From Nostoc sp. S4 (GTDB lineage: Bacteria; Cyanobacteriota; Cyanobacteriia; Cyanobacteriales; Nostocaceae): 64,000 nucleotides of DNA. The stretch covers positions 209,848 to 273,847 of the forward strand of contig JAQYWR010000001.1 of the NCBI GenBank assembly GCA_029379225.1, read 5' to 3'. The notes beneath the pieces were generated by a model, which was not told where the DNA came from, did no database searches, and worked only from the letters and a program-made list of their open reading frames with translations. Both the position numbers and the translations under genes were made by a program. Below, one piece after another: positions 34,487-44,111 of this stretch (position 1 is its first letter; each line of letters starts with the position of its first letter).

Positions 34487-34721
34487 GTTTTACCTCTAAT
34501 AAAATATTAGAAGTAATTTTTCAGATATCATCTCATTAATAAAAGTGATAATGCTCAATAAAATATACACTCGAATTTTCCCTAAAGAATGTTTTTACTA
34601 GACCTCTTGCATAAATATTTTTTGTCTCACGCAGAGGCGCTGAGAAGAGAACGCAAAGGAGGACTTTTGCAAGAAGTCTACTTAATGAGATAATTTTTTA
34701 GATTTAGAGGTCTTGATAGGT

Positions 34722-36761
34722 ATGAATTTATCATTGTTATTTGTTTCTCAATGGTTACCTCAAAAATTAATTAGTAAGTTATTAAATAATCTGCTAAATC
34801 TCAGAAATAGACATTTATTTTTATTTGACATTATTGTTTTATTAATAACAGTCTTATTAGCTCTAAATTTATGTTTAGATGGAAAGTTTTTTATCGAAGA
34901 TTATAAATCAGAATTAGGAATTGTAACAATACTTTTTTTAGCAATAAAACTTAGTGTATTGTGGAATTTGGGTTTTTATAGAATTTACTGGCGCTATGCG
35001 AGTATTGAAGAACTTTTATATATAACTAGAGTTATGGGGATTGCAGTAGTAATCCAAGCAGTATTCTTTGATGTAATGCGATTTTTTCCATATTTAAGAC
35101 TGGATTTACTGCCGCGATCGCTCCCATTAATCGATGGTTTACTTTCATGCATTTTTATTGGGGGACTGCGTTTTAGTATTCCGATTCTAGAAAGAATTAG
35201 TCAACAAGATGCAGTATTTAAACCACAAGAACGCGTATTAATAATTGGTGCTGGTAATGCTGGAATTTCTTTGGTACGAGAAATGCAAAGAAATCCTCAA
35301 TTAGGGTTTCATCCTGTTGCTTTCATTGATGACGATCCTCGAAAATTTCGGGCATACATACGTGGGATTCCTGTAGTTGGCGATCGCTATCAAATTCCTG
35401 ATGTTTTACAATCTCTCCAAATCCATAAAGCGATCATTGCTATGCCGACAGTTACAGGTAAAGTTATTCGAGAAATTGTAGATATTTGCAAAGCAACTGG
35501 AACTCAAACTAGCACTTTACCAGGCATACATGAAATTCTCAATGGTCGTGTACGAGTTGATAGCATTCGGGATGTACGAATTGAAGATTTACTCAGACGC
35601 GAACCCGTACAAATAGATTTTGAAAAAGTTTCCCAATTTCTTCAAGGTAAAACAGTATTGATCACAGGTTCAGGTGGTTCCATTGGTAGCGAACTTTGCC
35701 GTCAAATTTTTAAATGTAATCCTGCTGAAATGATACTGATGGGACATGGAGAAAATTCTGTATTTAATATCCAACAAGAATTAGAACAACTTATTCAAGT
35801 ACTCGAAAATGAAGGCAAATTATCAATTAATACTCCTCATATTTCTACCTTTATTGCTGATATCCGCTTCAAGTCTCGATTAGAACATGCATTTAAAATA
35901 TTCCAGCCTGATGTCATTTTCCACGCTGCGGCTCATAAACATGTCCCATTAATGGAATTAAATCCAGTAGAAGCAATCACTAACAATGTAATGGGAACAA
36001 AAAATTTAGTAGAACTAGCACTGCAATATGATGTGAAACATTTCGTAATGATTTCTACAGACAAAGCAGTTAATCCTACAAATGTTATGGGTGCGAGTAA
36101 AAGAGTCGCTGAAATGTTGGTGCTGCAAGCTGCAAGAGAAAGTGGTAAACCTTATGTAACCGTACGTTTTGGTAACGTTTTAGGCAGTCGAGGTAGTGTA
36201 GTTCCCACTTTTAAAAAACAAATTGCAGCAGGTGGGCCAGTAACCGTTACTCATCCAGATATTCGTCGTTATTTCATGACTATTCCAGAAGCAGTTCAAC
36301 TCGTTTTGCAGGCTGCGGTACTTGGTCATGGTGGTGAAGTTTTAATGCTGAATATGGGTAAACCTGTGAAAATTGTTGACTTAGCAAAGGAATTGATTCG
36401 TCTTTCTGGATATAAAGTCAACCAAGATATTGAGATTGTATTTACTGGTTTGCGTCCAGGAGAAAAGTTATTTGAAGAATTATTTATTACTGGAGAAGAA
36501 TATCAACCAACCGAACACGAAAAACTGTTAGTAGTAAAAAATGCTAGTCAAATGATTCCAGAAAATTTAGATATAACTGTGACAACTTTATGTCAAGCAG
36601 CAGTGAAAAATGATACAAATTTAATTCTATTTTTACTTGAGCAATTAGTACCAGGCTATAAACCCAAACACTTAGATAGTTATGTAGGAGCAAATATTTC
36701 CAGTAATACTTCACTCCGAACTAAGCCAAACATGAATATGTTGGCACAGGTAAAATCTTAA
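34722..36761 (+). CDS. Membrane-bound UDP-sugar 4,6-dehydratase/epimerase (FlaA1/CapD/WbpM family)
   Basis: A 679-residue inner-membrane protein that prepares a deoxy or N-acetyl amino sugar nucleotide, typically dehydrating UDP-GlcNAc. About four N-terminal membrane helices (residues 20-150) precede a first Rossmann domain (VLIIGAGNAGISLVREMQR) and a second, catalytic SDR domain (VLITGSGGSIGSELCRQIF, FHAAAHKHVPLMELNP). The catalytic segment STDKAVNPTNVMGASKR has Met where short SDRs have Tyr, as expected for the long membrane form. The ATG at 34722 is used; a TTG nine bases earlier is in frame. It heads block 1 and probably feeds the aminotransferase at 60213. A 66-bp gap leads to the next gene. 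Confidence 0.94.
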   Translation: MNLSLLFVSQWLPQKLISKLLNNLLNLRNRHLFLFDIIVLLITVLLALNLCLDGKFFIEDYKSELGIVTILFLAIKLSVLWNLGFYRIYWRYASIEELLYITRVMGIAVVIQAVFFDVMRFFPYLRLDLLPRSLPLIDGLLSCIFIGGLRFSIPILERISQQDAVFKPQERVLIIGAGNAGISLVREMQRNPQLGFHPVAFIDDDPRKFRAYIRGIPVVGDRYQIPDVLQSLQIHKAIIAMPTVTGKVIREIVDICKATGTQTSTLPGIHEILNGRVRVDSIRDVRIEDLLRREPVQIDFEKVSQFLQGKTVLITGSGGSIGSELCRQIFKCNPAEMILMGHGENSVFNIQQELEQLIQVLENEGKLSINTPHISTFIADIRFKSRLEHAFKIFQPDVIFHAAAHKHVPLMELNPVEAITNNVMGTKNLVELALQYDVKHFVMISTDKAVNPTNVMGASKRVAEMLVLQAARESGKPYVTVRFGNVLGSRGSVVPTFKKQIAAGGPVTVTHPDIRRYFMTIPEAVQLVLQAAVLGHGGEVLMLNMGKPVKIVDLAKELIRLSGYKVNQDIEIVFTGLRPGEKLFEELFITGEEYQPTEHEKLLVVKNASQMIPENLDITVTTLCQAAVKNDTNLILFLLEQLVPGYKPKHLDSYVGANISSNTSLRTKPNMNMLAQVKS

Positions 36762-36826
36762 CTAGCAGATAGTAATCTACTTTGATTGTTCAACGTGAGT
36801 AATTTAACTTAATTGTCAAAATAAAT

Positions 36827-37834
36827 ATGTCTAAAGATTATAATACTATTTTGCAAGTATTTGATAAAGTATCTAAAGTTAATAGTAGATATTTATCTGG
36901 AATTAAGAAGATTGTTAAGATATTTGTCACAAGAAGAAGTGAGTGGTCAATTGGAATTTATCTAGGCGAATCTCCTTTTAATTTTGTTTCTCCAAACACA
37001 ATTATTAATCCAGTTTTGACTGCCAAGGATATAACTGATGTCCCAGCATACTTTGTTGCTGACCCATTTATGGTTTGTGAGGACGGCATTTGGTATATGT
37101 TCTTTGAAGTATTAAATAGTCTGCAAAATAAAGGAGTAATAGGACTAGCGACTAGCAATGATGCATACAAATGGAGTTATCAACAAATTATACTTGATGA
37201 ACCGTTTCATTTGTCTTATCCATATGTATTCAAATTTCAAAATGATTACTATATGATTCCAGAAACTTCACAAGCTAGTTCTATTCGTTTATATAAAGCA
37301 ACTAATTTTCCAATTAAATGGTCTTTTGTTAAAACTTTACTCACTGAAAAAGATTTTGTAGATCCTAGTATTTTTCAAGACAATAATCTTTGGTGGTTGT
37401 TGAGTGCAACATCACAAGCAAGAAACACATTACGTCTATATTATTCTCGAGATTTGATGGATACTTGGATTGAGCATCCTAAAAGTCCAGTGATTAAGGA
37501 AAGTAAAAATATAGCAAGACCAGCGGGTAGAGTTATAGTCTTCGATGGCAAAATTATTAGATATACTCAAGATTGTGAGCGGGTATATGGTCATCAAGTT
37601 AAAGCGTTTCAAATAACTGAATTGACGACAACAAATTATCAAGAGAAGGAAATTAAAAATAATCCAGTTATTAAAGCAAGTGGAGTCGGTTGGAATCAAA
37701 TAGGTATGCACCATATTGATGCTCACCAAGTTGATAAAGATAAATGGATTGCATGTGTGGACGGAAAGCGTTATCGATTAGTTTTTGATGCAAGTTTAAT
37801 AACTAAAAGTTTGGCTAATAGTAATTCGATTTAA
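36827..37834 (+). CDS. GH43/GINT1-like five-bladed propeller protein in polysaccharide cluster
   Basis: A 335-residue protein with propeller-like repeats: ADPFMVCEDGIWYMFFEVLN, GLATSNDAYKWSYQQ, FKFQNDYYMIPETSQAS, DPSIFQDNNLWWLLSATSQ. This pattern is that of glycosyl hydrolase family 43/32-like propellers and of the domain found in plant glucosamine inositolphosphorylceramide transferase (GINT1) and some bacterial sugar formyl/acyl transferases. The C-terminus (MHHIDAHQVDKDKWIACVDG) completes the last blade. It has no signal peptide, so a cytoplasmic sugar-transfer or modification role is more likely than polysaccharide digestion. Exact activity is unknown. AT-rich like its neighbours. Confidence 0.7.
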   Translation: MSKDYNTILQVFDKVSKVNSRYLSGIKKIVKIFVTRRSEWSIGIYLGESPFNFVSPNTIINPVLTAKDITDVPAYFVADPFMVCEDGIWYMFFEVLNSLQNKGVIGLATSNDAYKWSYQQIILDEPFHLSYPYVFKFQNDYYMIPETSQASSIRLYKATNFPIKWSFVKTLLTEKDFVDPSIFQDNNLWWLLSATSQARNTLRLYYSRDLMDTWIEHPKSPVIKESKNIARPAGRVIVFDGKIIRYTQDCERVYGHQVKAFQITELTTTNYQEKEIKNNPVIKASGVGWNQIGMHHIDAHQVDKDKWIACVDGKRYRLVFDASLITKSLANSNSI

Positions 37835-38027
37835 TTTGTAAAATTTATTTTTCTCATGCAGATGTGCAGAGGACGCAGAGAGAAAAATAAAGAAGGTAAG
37901 GTTTGAAGAAATAATTTAGGATTACTAAGTTATTTATTTTTACAGGCAGCAATCATAATTAAAATTTCCTAGCTACAAGTAGATTTAAATAAGTTGAGTT
38001 TGAATAAGATAGTGAGGAATAGAAAAG

Positions 38028-38822
38028 ATGTTAATTATCACAAAGAAATTTATCTTTTCAGTAGGAGAAGTTTGGTTTGATGAAGAGACACGAGAATTAC
38101 AGAATGTAGATGTGCTTCACTATAGACAATGGATGCAACCCATTCAAGGTAGTCAATCTGATGAATTTTATACTAGATTAATTGATTTAACTAAAAGTCA
38201 TAATCAACTTTGGGAAAATATTAGTAGTAATGATAGATATAAGATTAGGCGAGCAGAGCAAAAAGACCAAGTGATTTATGAATATTGGGAGAGTATAGAC
38301 TCTAATATTCTCAATGATTTTTCTAATTTTTATGATTTATTTGCTTCTCAAAAAGGCTTAACTAAAATTAATAGAATTCAACTTCAAAATCGTGTAGATG
38401 CTGGTGTAATTGATATCTCACGTGTCAAGTTAAAAGATGGTGATTCTTTAGTTTGGCATGTTTATTATCGCAATAAAAATAGAGTTCGTCTTTTGCATTC
38501 TGCATCTTTAAAAAATAATAATGATACTTCCTACCAATCGATTTTAGGACGAGCGAATCGTTATCATCACTGGCAGGATATTCTGAGATTTAAAAACTTG
38601 GGAATTTCTAGCTATGATTTTGGCGGGTGGTATACCGGAAATACAGACCGAGAAAAATTAGGTATTAATGAGTTTAAAGAAAAGTTTGGTGGAGAAGTTG
38701 TCAAGAATTTTAACTGTGTGAATGGTATTACTTGGAAAGGTAAATTATATTTACATATTCTGAAAATATATTTCAGATTATCTCAATTTTATAAACCACA
38801 TTTATTAAATTTTAAATTTTAA
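38028..38822 (+). CDS. FemAB/GNAT-like acyltransferase in polysaccharide cluster
   Basis: A 264-residue protein. Features typical of the FemAB-like GNAT fold are the basic segment NDRYKIRRAEQKDQVIYEYW and the C-terminal motif ISSYDFGGWYTGNTDREKLG followed by INEFKEKFGGEVVKNFN. Relatives transfer amino acids to peptidoglycan or acyl groups to sugars in polysaccharide loci. The position between the GINT1-like gene and the flippase supports sugar modification before export. Gaps of 193 bp upstream (with a tgcagaggacgcagagag repeat) and 131 bp downstream make tight operon membership uncertain. No membrane helix. Confidence 0.7.
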   Translation: MLIITKKFIFSVGEVWFDEETRELQNVDVLHYRQWMQPIQGSQSDEFYTRLIDLTKSHNQLWENISSNDRYKIRRAEQKDQVIYEYWESIDSNILNDFSNFYDLFASQKGLTKINRIQLQNRVDAGVIDISRVKLKDGDSLVWHVYYRNKNRVRLLHSASLKNNNDTSYQSILGRANRYHHWQDILRFKNLGISSYDFGGWYTGNTDREKLGINEFKEKFGGEVVKNFNCVNGITWKGKLYLHILKIYFRLSQFYKPHLLNFKF

Positions 38823-38953
38823 GTCTTCGATTAAGTTCCTCAAAATTAAAAATTTTCTATTGTCCAAAAATAAGTTGAAAATCATTGCAACCAATAAATT
38901 CGTAAAAATCAGACACACCAAGACATTGCTAATCTAAAATACAAAATTGTATA

Positions 38954-40324
38954 ATGTGGCATTTGCAAAGCTTTGTTGATTACTGGAAGAAGCTAACGAG
39001 TGGCTCTATCAATCGCCAAATTTTTGGTGCTGCGATGATAGTTGGTTTATTGACAGCATTGGTTAAAGTAGCGGCTGTGGGTAAAGAATTGGTGGTTGCT
39101 CAGAGGTTTGGCACTGGAGATGATATAGATGCGTTTTTAATTGCTTTGTTGGTTCCTTCTTTTATTATTAACGTAATCGCTGGTTCTTTTAATACTGCTC
39201 TCATACCTACTTATATGCAAATACGAGAGCAGGAAGGTACAAAAGCTGCTCAAAGGCTTTTCTGTGGAGCCACAATCAGTGGTTTAGGACTGTTAGGAAT
39301 TACAACAATACTGATGGTAATTCTAGCGCCTTTGTATTTACCACGAATTGCCACTGGATTTAGTCCGCAAAAGTTAGAGCTGACTTTTCATTTGCTCTGC
39401 GCGATCGCACCTTTTGTTCTCTTAAGTGGGATTATTGTCATCTGGGGTGCTGTATTGAATGCAGGAGAGCGTTTTGCTTTAGCAGCATTCTCACCAATTA
39501 TTACTCCTACTGTTACCGTTGTATTGCTTTTAACGCTGAAATCTTTGGGTATTTTTGCTTTGGCTGCTGGGTTAGTCTGCGGTGCAGTACTAGAAATAAT
39601 TCTCTTAGGAATAGCACTGCACCGACAAGGCATTTCATGGGTTCCGAAATGGTATGGATTTGACACTAATCTGCGTCAAGTTGTTCGCCAATATTTCCCA
39701 ATGATTGCAGGGGGACTTTTAATGTGTAGTACAAACTTAGTCGATCAATCTATGGCAGCAATGTTGTTACCTGGTAGCGTCGCAGCACTTAATTACGGTA
39801 ACAAAGCGATCGCATTTCCCATGTCTCTAGCCACTACAGCATTAAGTACTGCTGTGATTCCCTATTTTTCTAAAATGATTGCTGCTAACGATTGGATAGG
39901 CACACGTCGCACACTTAAGCGATATATGCAGATAATTTTTGTCACAACTACTCTATTGTCAGTATTCTTATTTGTGTTTTCTGAATCTCTAGTCAAAATA
40001 CTTTTTCAAAGAGGTTCGTTTACAGCTAATGATACTCATTTAGTAGCTCAAATTCAAAATTGTTTTGCTTTCCAAATACCTTTTTACGTAGCGGGAATTA
40101 TGGTAGTACGATTAATTTCAGCAATGCAAGCCAATCATATATTGATGTGGGCTTCCGCCTATAATCTTATCAACAATATTATTTTAAACTATTTATTTCT
40201 CCACTATTTTGGCGTTGCAGGTATTGCTTTATCAACAGCCTGTGTTTCTGCCTTAGCATTCTTATTTTTATCATATTTTGCTAATAAAAAACTTCAAAAT
40301 TTTTCTACAACTTCAACAACATAA
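38954..40324 (+). CDS. MurJ/MviN-like lipid-linked sugar flippase (MOP superfamily)
   Basis: A 456-residue polytopic inner-membrane protein with about 12-14 hydrophobic helices. The N-terminal half carries the MviN/MurJ signature: VKVAAVGKELVVAQRFGTGD, DAFLIALLVPSFIINVIAGS, FNTALIPTYMQIREQEG. The family flips lipid-linked precursors across the membrane. In this setting, next to a PGT-dependent polysaccharide locus, it most likely serves as the Wzx flippase for the repeat unit rather than as the essential lipid II flippase. It is somewhat shorter than MurJ (about 510-530). It sits 131 bp after the acyltransferase gene. Confidence 0.88.
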   Translation: MWHLQSFVDYWKKLTSGSINRQIFGAAMIVGLLTALVKVAAVGKELVVAQRFGTGDDIDAFLIALLVPSFIINVIAGSFNTALIPTYMQIREQEGTKAAQRLFCGATISGLGLLGITTILMVILAPLYLPRIATGFSPQKLELTFHLLCAIAPFVLLSGIIVIWGAVLNAGERFALAAFSPIITPTVTVVLLLTLKSLGIFALAAGLVCGAVLEIILLGIALHRQGISWVPKWYGFDTNLRQVVRQYFPMIAGGLLMCSTNLVDQSMAAMLLPGSVAALNYGNKAIAFPMSLATTALSTAVIPYFSKMIAANDWIGTRRTLKRYMQIIFVTTTLLSVFLFVFSESLVKILFQRGSFTANDTHLVAQIQNCFAFQIPFYVAGIMVVRLISAMQANHILMWASAYNLINNIILNYLFLHYFGVAGIALSTACVSALAFLFLSYFANKKLQNFSTTSTT

Positions 40325-40409
40325 TTTTTATATCAACCCTTTATTCATCTCTATTATCTGTGTTTGGAGCGCCTTTGGGTGATTTTCTATATACTCATCT
40401 TGCACCACA

Positions 40410-41522
40410 ATGAAACTAACATTAATTATTCATTCCCTTACCTATGGTGGTGCCGAACGGATTATGTCAATTATGGCAAATTACTGGGCAGCTAAAGGAT
40501 GGCAAATTACGTTATTAACATTTGATAACAATAAAGTACCCGACTTTTATCTTGACTCCCATGTAAATTATATTCCCTTGGGGATAGCTGAAAAATCTCC
40601 GACTGCAATGATTGGTATCTGGAATAATATAAAACGTATCCAAATTATCCGAAATGCAATTATTAATAGTAAACCAGATGCCGTAATTAGCTTTATGTCT
40701 AAAACTAATGCGATCGCTTTACTAGCAACGCGGTGGTTGAACATCCCAATAGTAGTTTCTGAACGTAGTAATCCCATCAAAAGTTCTTTAGGTTGGAATT
40801 GGCAACAACTACGACAATGGACTTATCCATTTGCAGATAAAATTGTTTTTCAAACTCAGCGAGCAAAGGATTATTTTCCAGCCAAACTACAAAATAATAG
40901 CTGTATTATTCCTAATATGGTTGTATTCCCACCAACAAAAAAACATTCATCAGAAAAATTTTCAACAGAGCGATCGCTGATTGCAATGGGACGTTTTGTC
41001 CCAGAGAAAGGCTTTGATTTCTTGCTACAAGCTTTTGCCAAACTAAAAGATAATTATCCAGAATGGACTTTGACTATTTTAGGAGACGGTAAATTACGTC
41101 CAGAATTAGAAACTTTGCGTCATCAACTAAGACTAAGCGATCGCGTTCATTTTCCGGGAATGGTGAATAATACTTATGCTTTTTTACAACAGGCAGATTT
41201 TTTTATTATGTCTTCCCGTTTTGAAGGTTTTCCCAATGCTCTTTGTGAAGCAATGGCGTGTGGTTTACCAGTTATATCTACAGATTGTCCTAGTGGGCCA
41301 CGAGAGATTATTCGTGATGGTATAGATGGTATTTTAGTTCCCAATGAAGATGTTTCGGCATTAGCCGCAGCAATAGAACGATTGATATCTAACGAACAAG
41401 AACGAAAATCTTTAGCTGCTCGTGCGCCAGAAGTAACCGAACGATTTAGTATCGAAAAAATAATGGAAATGTGGGAAGAAGTGTTAGCTCAAGTTATTAA
41501 AAATCAACCCAAATTTATCTGA
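40410..41522 (+). CDS. Glycosyltransferase family 4
   Basis: A 370-residue GT-B retaining glycosyltransferase. The N-terminal acceptor domain begins KLTLIIHSLTYGGAERIMSI. The donor domain has IAMGRFVPEKGFDFLLQAFA, LTILGDGKLRPELE and the E-x7-E motif region SSRFEGFPNALCEAMACGLP. The family adds a sugar from a nucleotide donor to the lipid-linked repeat unit at the cytoplasmic face. Donor and linkage are not predictable. It is 85 bp after the flippase gene and 78 bp before the PaaK-like gene. Confidence 0.93.
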   Translation: MKLTLIIHSLTYGGAERIMSIMANYWAAKGWQITLLTFDNNKVPDFYLDSHVNYIPLGIAEKSPTAMIGIWNNIKRIQIIRNAIINSKPDAVISFMSKTNAIALLATRWLNIPIVVSERSNPIKSSLGWNWQQLRQWTYPFADKIVFQTQRAKDYFPAKLQNNSCIIPNMVVFPPTKKHSSEKFSTERSLIAMGRFVPEKGFDFLLQAFAKLKDNYPEWTLTILGDGKLRPELETLRHQLRLSDRVHFPGMVNNTYAFLQQADFFIMSSRFEGFPNALCEAMACGLPVISTDCPSGPREIIRDGIDGILVPNEDVSALAAAIERLISNEQERKSLAARAPEVTERFSIEKIMEMWEEVLAQVIKNQPKFI

Positions 41523-41600
41523 AAACTGCAAATTTTAGAGAATCAGCTTGATGACAAAAGTCATTATTTTTATCTTCTTTGTACCTGAAAGTGCAAAAAG

Positions 41601-42962
41601 ATGTTTTCTTCTAAAAATATAATCAATTTAACAATGAATCTCCGAAAATCTCTTTACTTTACTTATGCCTCTTCTAGAAATTACAATTTTCCTCACCTGT
41701 ATAATCAATTTATCAAAGAAAGTTTATCTAATATTTCTATTAATCCAACAAAAGAGTTAATAACAAAAATGTTAACTCACTGCTATAAATTTGTTCCATA
41801 CTATGCCAAACTAATTGATAGTCTGCCTAATAAAGAAATTATTCAACAAAAACCAGAGCTATATCTTTGTCAATTACCAATCCTGACCAAAGATATTATT
41901 CGTACTAACTTTGAACAACTAAAATCTACAGATTTAGCACAGCGCCAGTGGTATTTAAATACATCAGGTGGTTCGACAGGAGAGCCAATTAAACTAATTC
42001 AAGATGCTGAATACAATGACCACTCTACAGCAATTAGCTTACTTTATTCTTATATAGCTGGACGAGAATTAGGAGAGCCAGAAGTACGTTTGTGGGGTTC
42101 AGAAAGAGATATTTTTCAGGGCACAATGGGATGGAAAGCCAACTTTTTTAATTTTCTTAGAAATACTACATATATGAATGCTTTTCAGATGACTACTCAA
42201 AGAATGAGAAATTTTCTAAAATTGCTAAATACAAAACAACCAAAGTTAATTGTTGCCTACGCTCAGGCAATTTATGAATTAGCAAAATTTGCTGAAGCTG
42301 AACAAATTAAACTTATTCCTCAAAAAGCAATTATAACTTCTGCTGGAACACTTTACACATGGATGCGCCAAAAGATTGAGAGTGTATTTCAATGTCAAGT
42401 ATTTAATCGTTATGGTTCTAGAGAAGTTAGTGATATCGCCTGTGAAAAACCAGGAGAGAAGGGATTGTGGGTAGCTCCTTGGGGTAATTATATTGAGATT
42501 GTAGATGATGATAATAATCCTGTACCGCCAGGAGTTGAAGGTAATATTTTAGTTACTTCTCTGATAAACTTTGCTATGCCACTGATTCGATATAAAATTG
42601 GCGATCGCGGTACTTTATCTCGTGAATATAAATCTGGACAAATACTACAGCAAGTTTCCGGGAGAAATGTTGATATTTTTAAAACTCATACCGGAACTTT
42701 AGTAGATGGAGAATATTTTACCCATCTTCTGTACTTTAAAGATTGGATACATAAATTTCAAATAATTCAAAAAAACTATTTAGAAATTACAATCAAAATT
42801 ATTCAAGCTAATTCTGATTATTTCACCGAAGAACTCGATGATATAGTCGCCAAGTGCAAGCTGATGATGGGAAAAGATTGTGTAGTCAATTTTGAGTTCG
42901 TGAATAATATTCCTGTTAATCATTCTGGTAAATATCGCTACACCATTTCCGAGGTTGATTAA
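41601..42962 (+). CDS. PaaK/CapK-like AMP-forming ligase in polysaccharide cluster
   Basis: A 453-residue member of the phenylacetate-CoA ligase-like branch (CapK type) of the adenylate-forming superfamily. The nucleotide-binding P-loop is YLNTSGGSTGEPIKLI (about residues 114-129), followed by ITSAGTLYTWMRQKIE, FNRYGSREVSDIACEKPGE and RYKIGDRGTLSREYKSG; the small C-terminal domain is present. Such genes recur in capsule and O-antigen loci, where they may activate an acid for attachment to sugars; the substrate is unknown. A later in-frame ATG at 41634 is also possible. Its stop codon directly abuts the next start (TAA-ATG), so these two are surely co-transcribed. Very AT-rich. Confidence 0.85.
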   Translation: MFSSKNIINLTMNLRKSLYFTYASSRNYNFPHLYNQFIKESLSNISINPTKELITKMLTHCYKFVPYYAKLIDSLPNKEIIQQKPELYLCQLPILTKDIIRTNFEQLKSTDLAQRQWYLNTSGGSTGEPIKLIQDAEYNDHSTAISLLYSYIAGRELGEPEVRLWGSERDIFQGTMGWKANFFNFLRNTTYMNAFQMTTQRMRNFLKLLNTKQPKLIVAYAQAIYELAKFAEAEQIKLIPQKAIITSAGTLYTWMRQKIESVFQCQVFNRYGSREVSDIACEKPGEKGLWVAPWGNYIEIVDDDNNPVPPGVEGNILVTSLINFAMPLIRYKIGDRGTLSREYKSGQILQQVSGRNVDIFKTHTGTLVDGEYFTHLLYFKDWIHKFQIIQKNYLEITIKIIQANSDYFTEELDDIVAKCKLMMGKDCVVNFEFVNNIPVNHSGKYRYTISEVD

Positions 42963-44111
42963 ATGAAAAAGAAAATTGTATTCTTGATTCGCTCTTTGAA
43001 CTACGGCGGAGCAGAAAGACAATTAGTCACATTAGTAAAAGCTCTCAATCGAGAATACTTTGATGTAACCATTTTATGTTTTTATGCTGGTGATTCATTA
43101 TCTCTAGATCAAAACTTACAAGATAGTAATATCTCAATAATTTATTTAAAAAAACAAGGACGTTGGCATTTATTTGGCTTCTTTTGGCGTCTTGTTCAGT
43201 ATCTTCGGCGTATACATCCCGATATATTGCATGGATATGGGGGAACGCCAAATTTACTCACTATCTTCTTAAAACCTTTTTTTCCCTCAACCCGTATAGT
43301 TTGGGGATTACGTAATTCCAATACTGATTCTGATTTTTATGATTGGTTAGGTTGTTTAATCTTACAGTTAGAGTGTCTTTTATCCAGTTTTGCTGACTTG
43401 ATTATTGTCAATTCTTATGCAGGTCAAGCATCTTATCTAACTCATGGATTTCCAGCTGACAAGATGATGGTAATTTCTAATGGTATTGATATCGAACTTT
43501 TTCAGCCTGACTTAGAAGCTAGAACCAAAGTCCGATCGCAGTGGGGAATTTCAGAAGATACGATTTTAATTGGTTTAGTAGGACGACTAGATTTTAGAAA
43601 AGATCATCCAACATTTCTCAAAGCAGCAGCACTATTGTGTGAAGATAGCCAGAATGTGCATTTTGTTTGTGTAGGTAGTGGTTCAGAAAACTATGCACAG
43701 GAGTTGGATGAACTAGCTCATCAGCTAGGTATCTGTGAGAAAGTTATCTGGGCAAAAGGGCGTGCAGATATGCCTGCAATCTACAATGCTCTAGATATCA
43801 CTGCTTCTTCATCTTATACAGAAGGATTTCCCAATGTAATTGGAGAGGCGATGGCCTGCGGTATACCTTGTGTGGTGACAGATGTAGGCGACTCGGCTTG
43901 GATTGTTGGTGATACGGATGTAGTAGTACCTCCGAAAAATCCATTAGCTTTGAAAACTGCTATGAAGAAATTGATAGAAAATCTCGTTATTAATGGTTGC
44001 GATCGCACTCAAATTCGACAACGAATAATTGACAAATTTTCAGTAGCTCAATTAGTCCTTGCAACCGAAGCCACTATTCTTAGTTTGTGTCATGAATCAA
44101 TCTCTAAATAA
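42963..44111 (+). CDS. Glycosyltransferase family 4
   Basis: A 382-residue GT4 enzyme: N-terminus KIVFLIRSLNYGGAERQLVT, donor domain LIGLVGRLDFRKDHPTFLKA, VHFVCVGSGSENYAQEL and the acid motif SSSYTEGFPNVIGEAMACGI. It is similar in its C-terminal half to the GT4 at 45306 (both have EGFPNVIGEAM, CVVTDVGDSAWIVGDT), so the two are paralogues. It follows the PaaK-like gene with no gap and overlaps the next gene by 20 bp, indicating one transcript. Confidence 0.93.
   Translation: MKKKIVFLIRSLNYGGAERQLVTLVKALNREYFDVTILCFYAGDSLSLDQNLQDSNISIIYLKKQGRWHLFGFFWRLVQYLRRIHPDILHGYGGTPNLLTIFLKPFFPSTRIVWGLRNSNTDSDFYDWLGCLILQLECLLSSFADLIIVNSYAGQASYLTHGFPADKMMVISNGIDIELFQPDLEARTKVRSQWGISEDTILIGLVGRLDFRKDHPTFLKAAALLCEDSQNVHFVCVGSGSENYAQELDELAHQLGICEKVIWAKGRADMPAIYNALDITASSSYTEGFPNVIGEAMACGIPCVVTDVGDSAWIVGDTDVVVPPKNPLALKTAMKKLIENLVINGCDRTQIRQRIIDKFSVAQLVLATEATILSLCHESISK

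Larger units (their letters stand above)
33827..34721. other. Long (895-bp) leader/promoter region of polysaccharide block 1
   Basis: No gene. It contains a gttaacagtcaaccgtcaac repeat (33955-33975), a short dyad GTGATaATCAC (34071-34081), the shared 74-bp element at 34107-34180, several hairpins including 34456-34486, and a cacgcagaggcgctgag repeat of the type common in Nostoc gaps (34627-34660). Confidence 0.7.

Noticed and set aside
33827..34721. Possible small genes in the long gap before block 1
   Set aside because: Frames are short, AT-rich and without motif or ribosome binding site; the region is better explained as leader and repeats.
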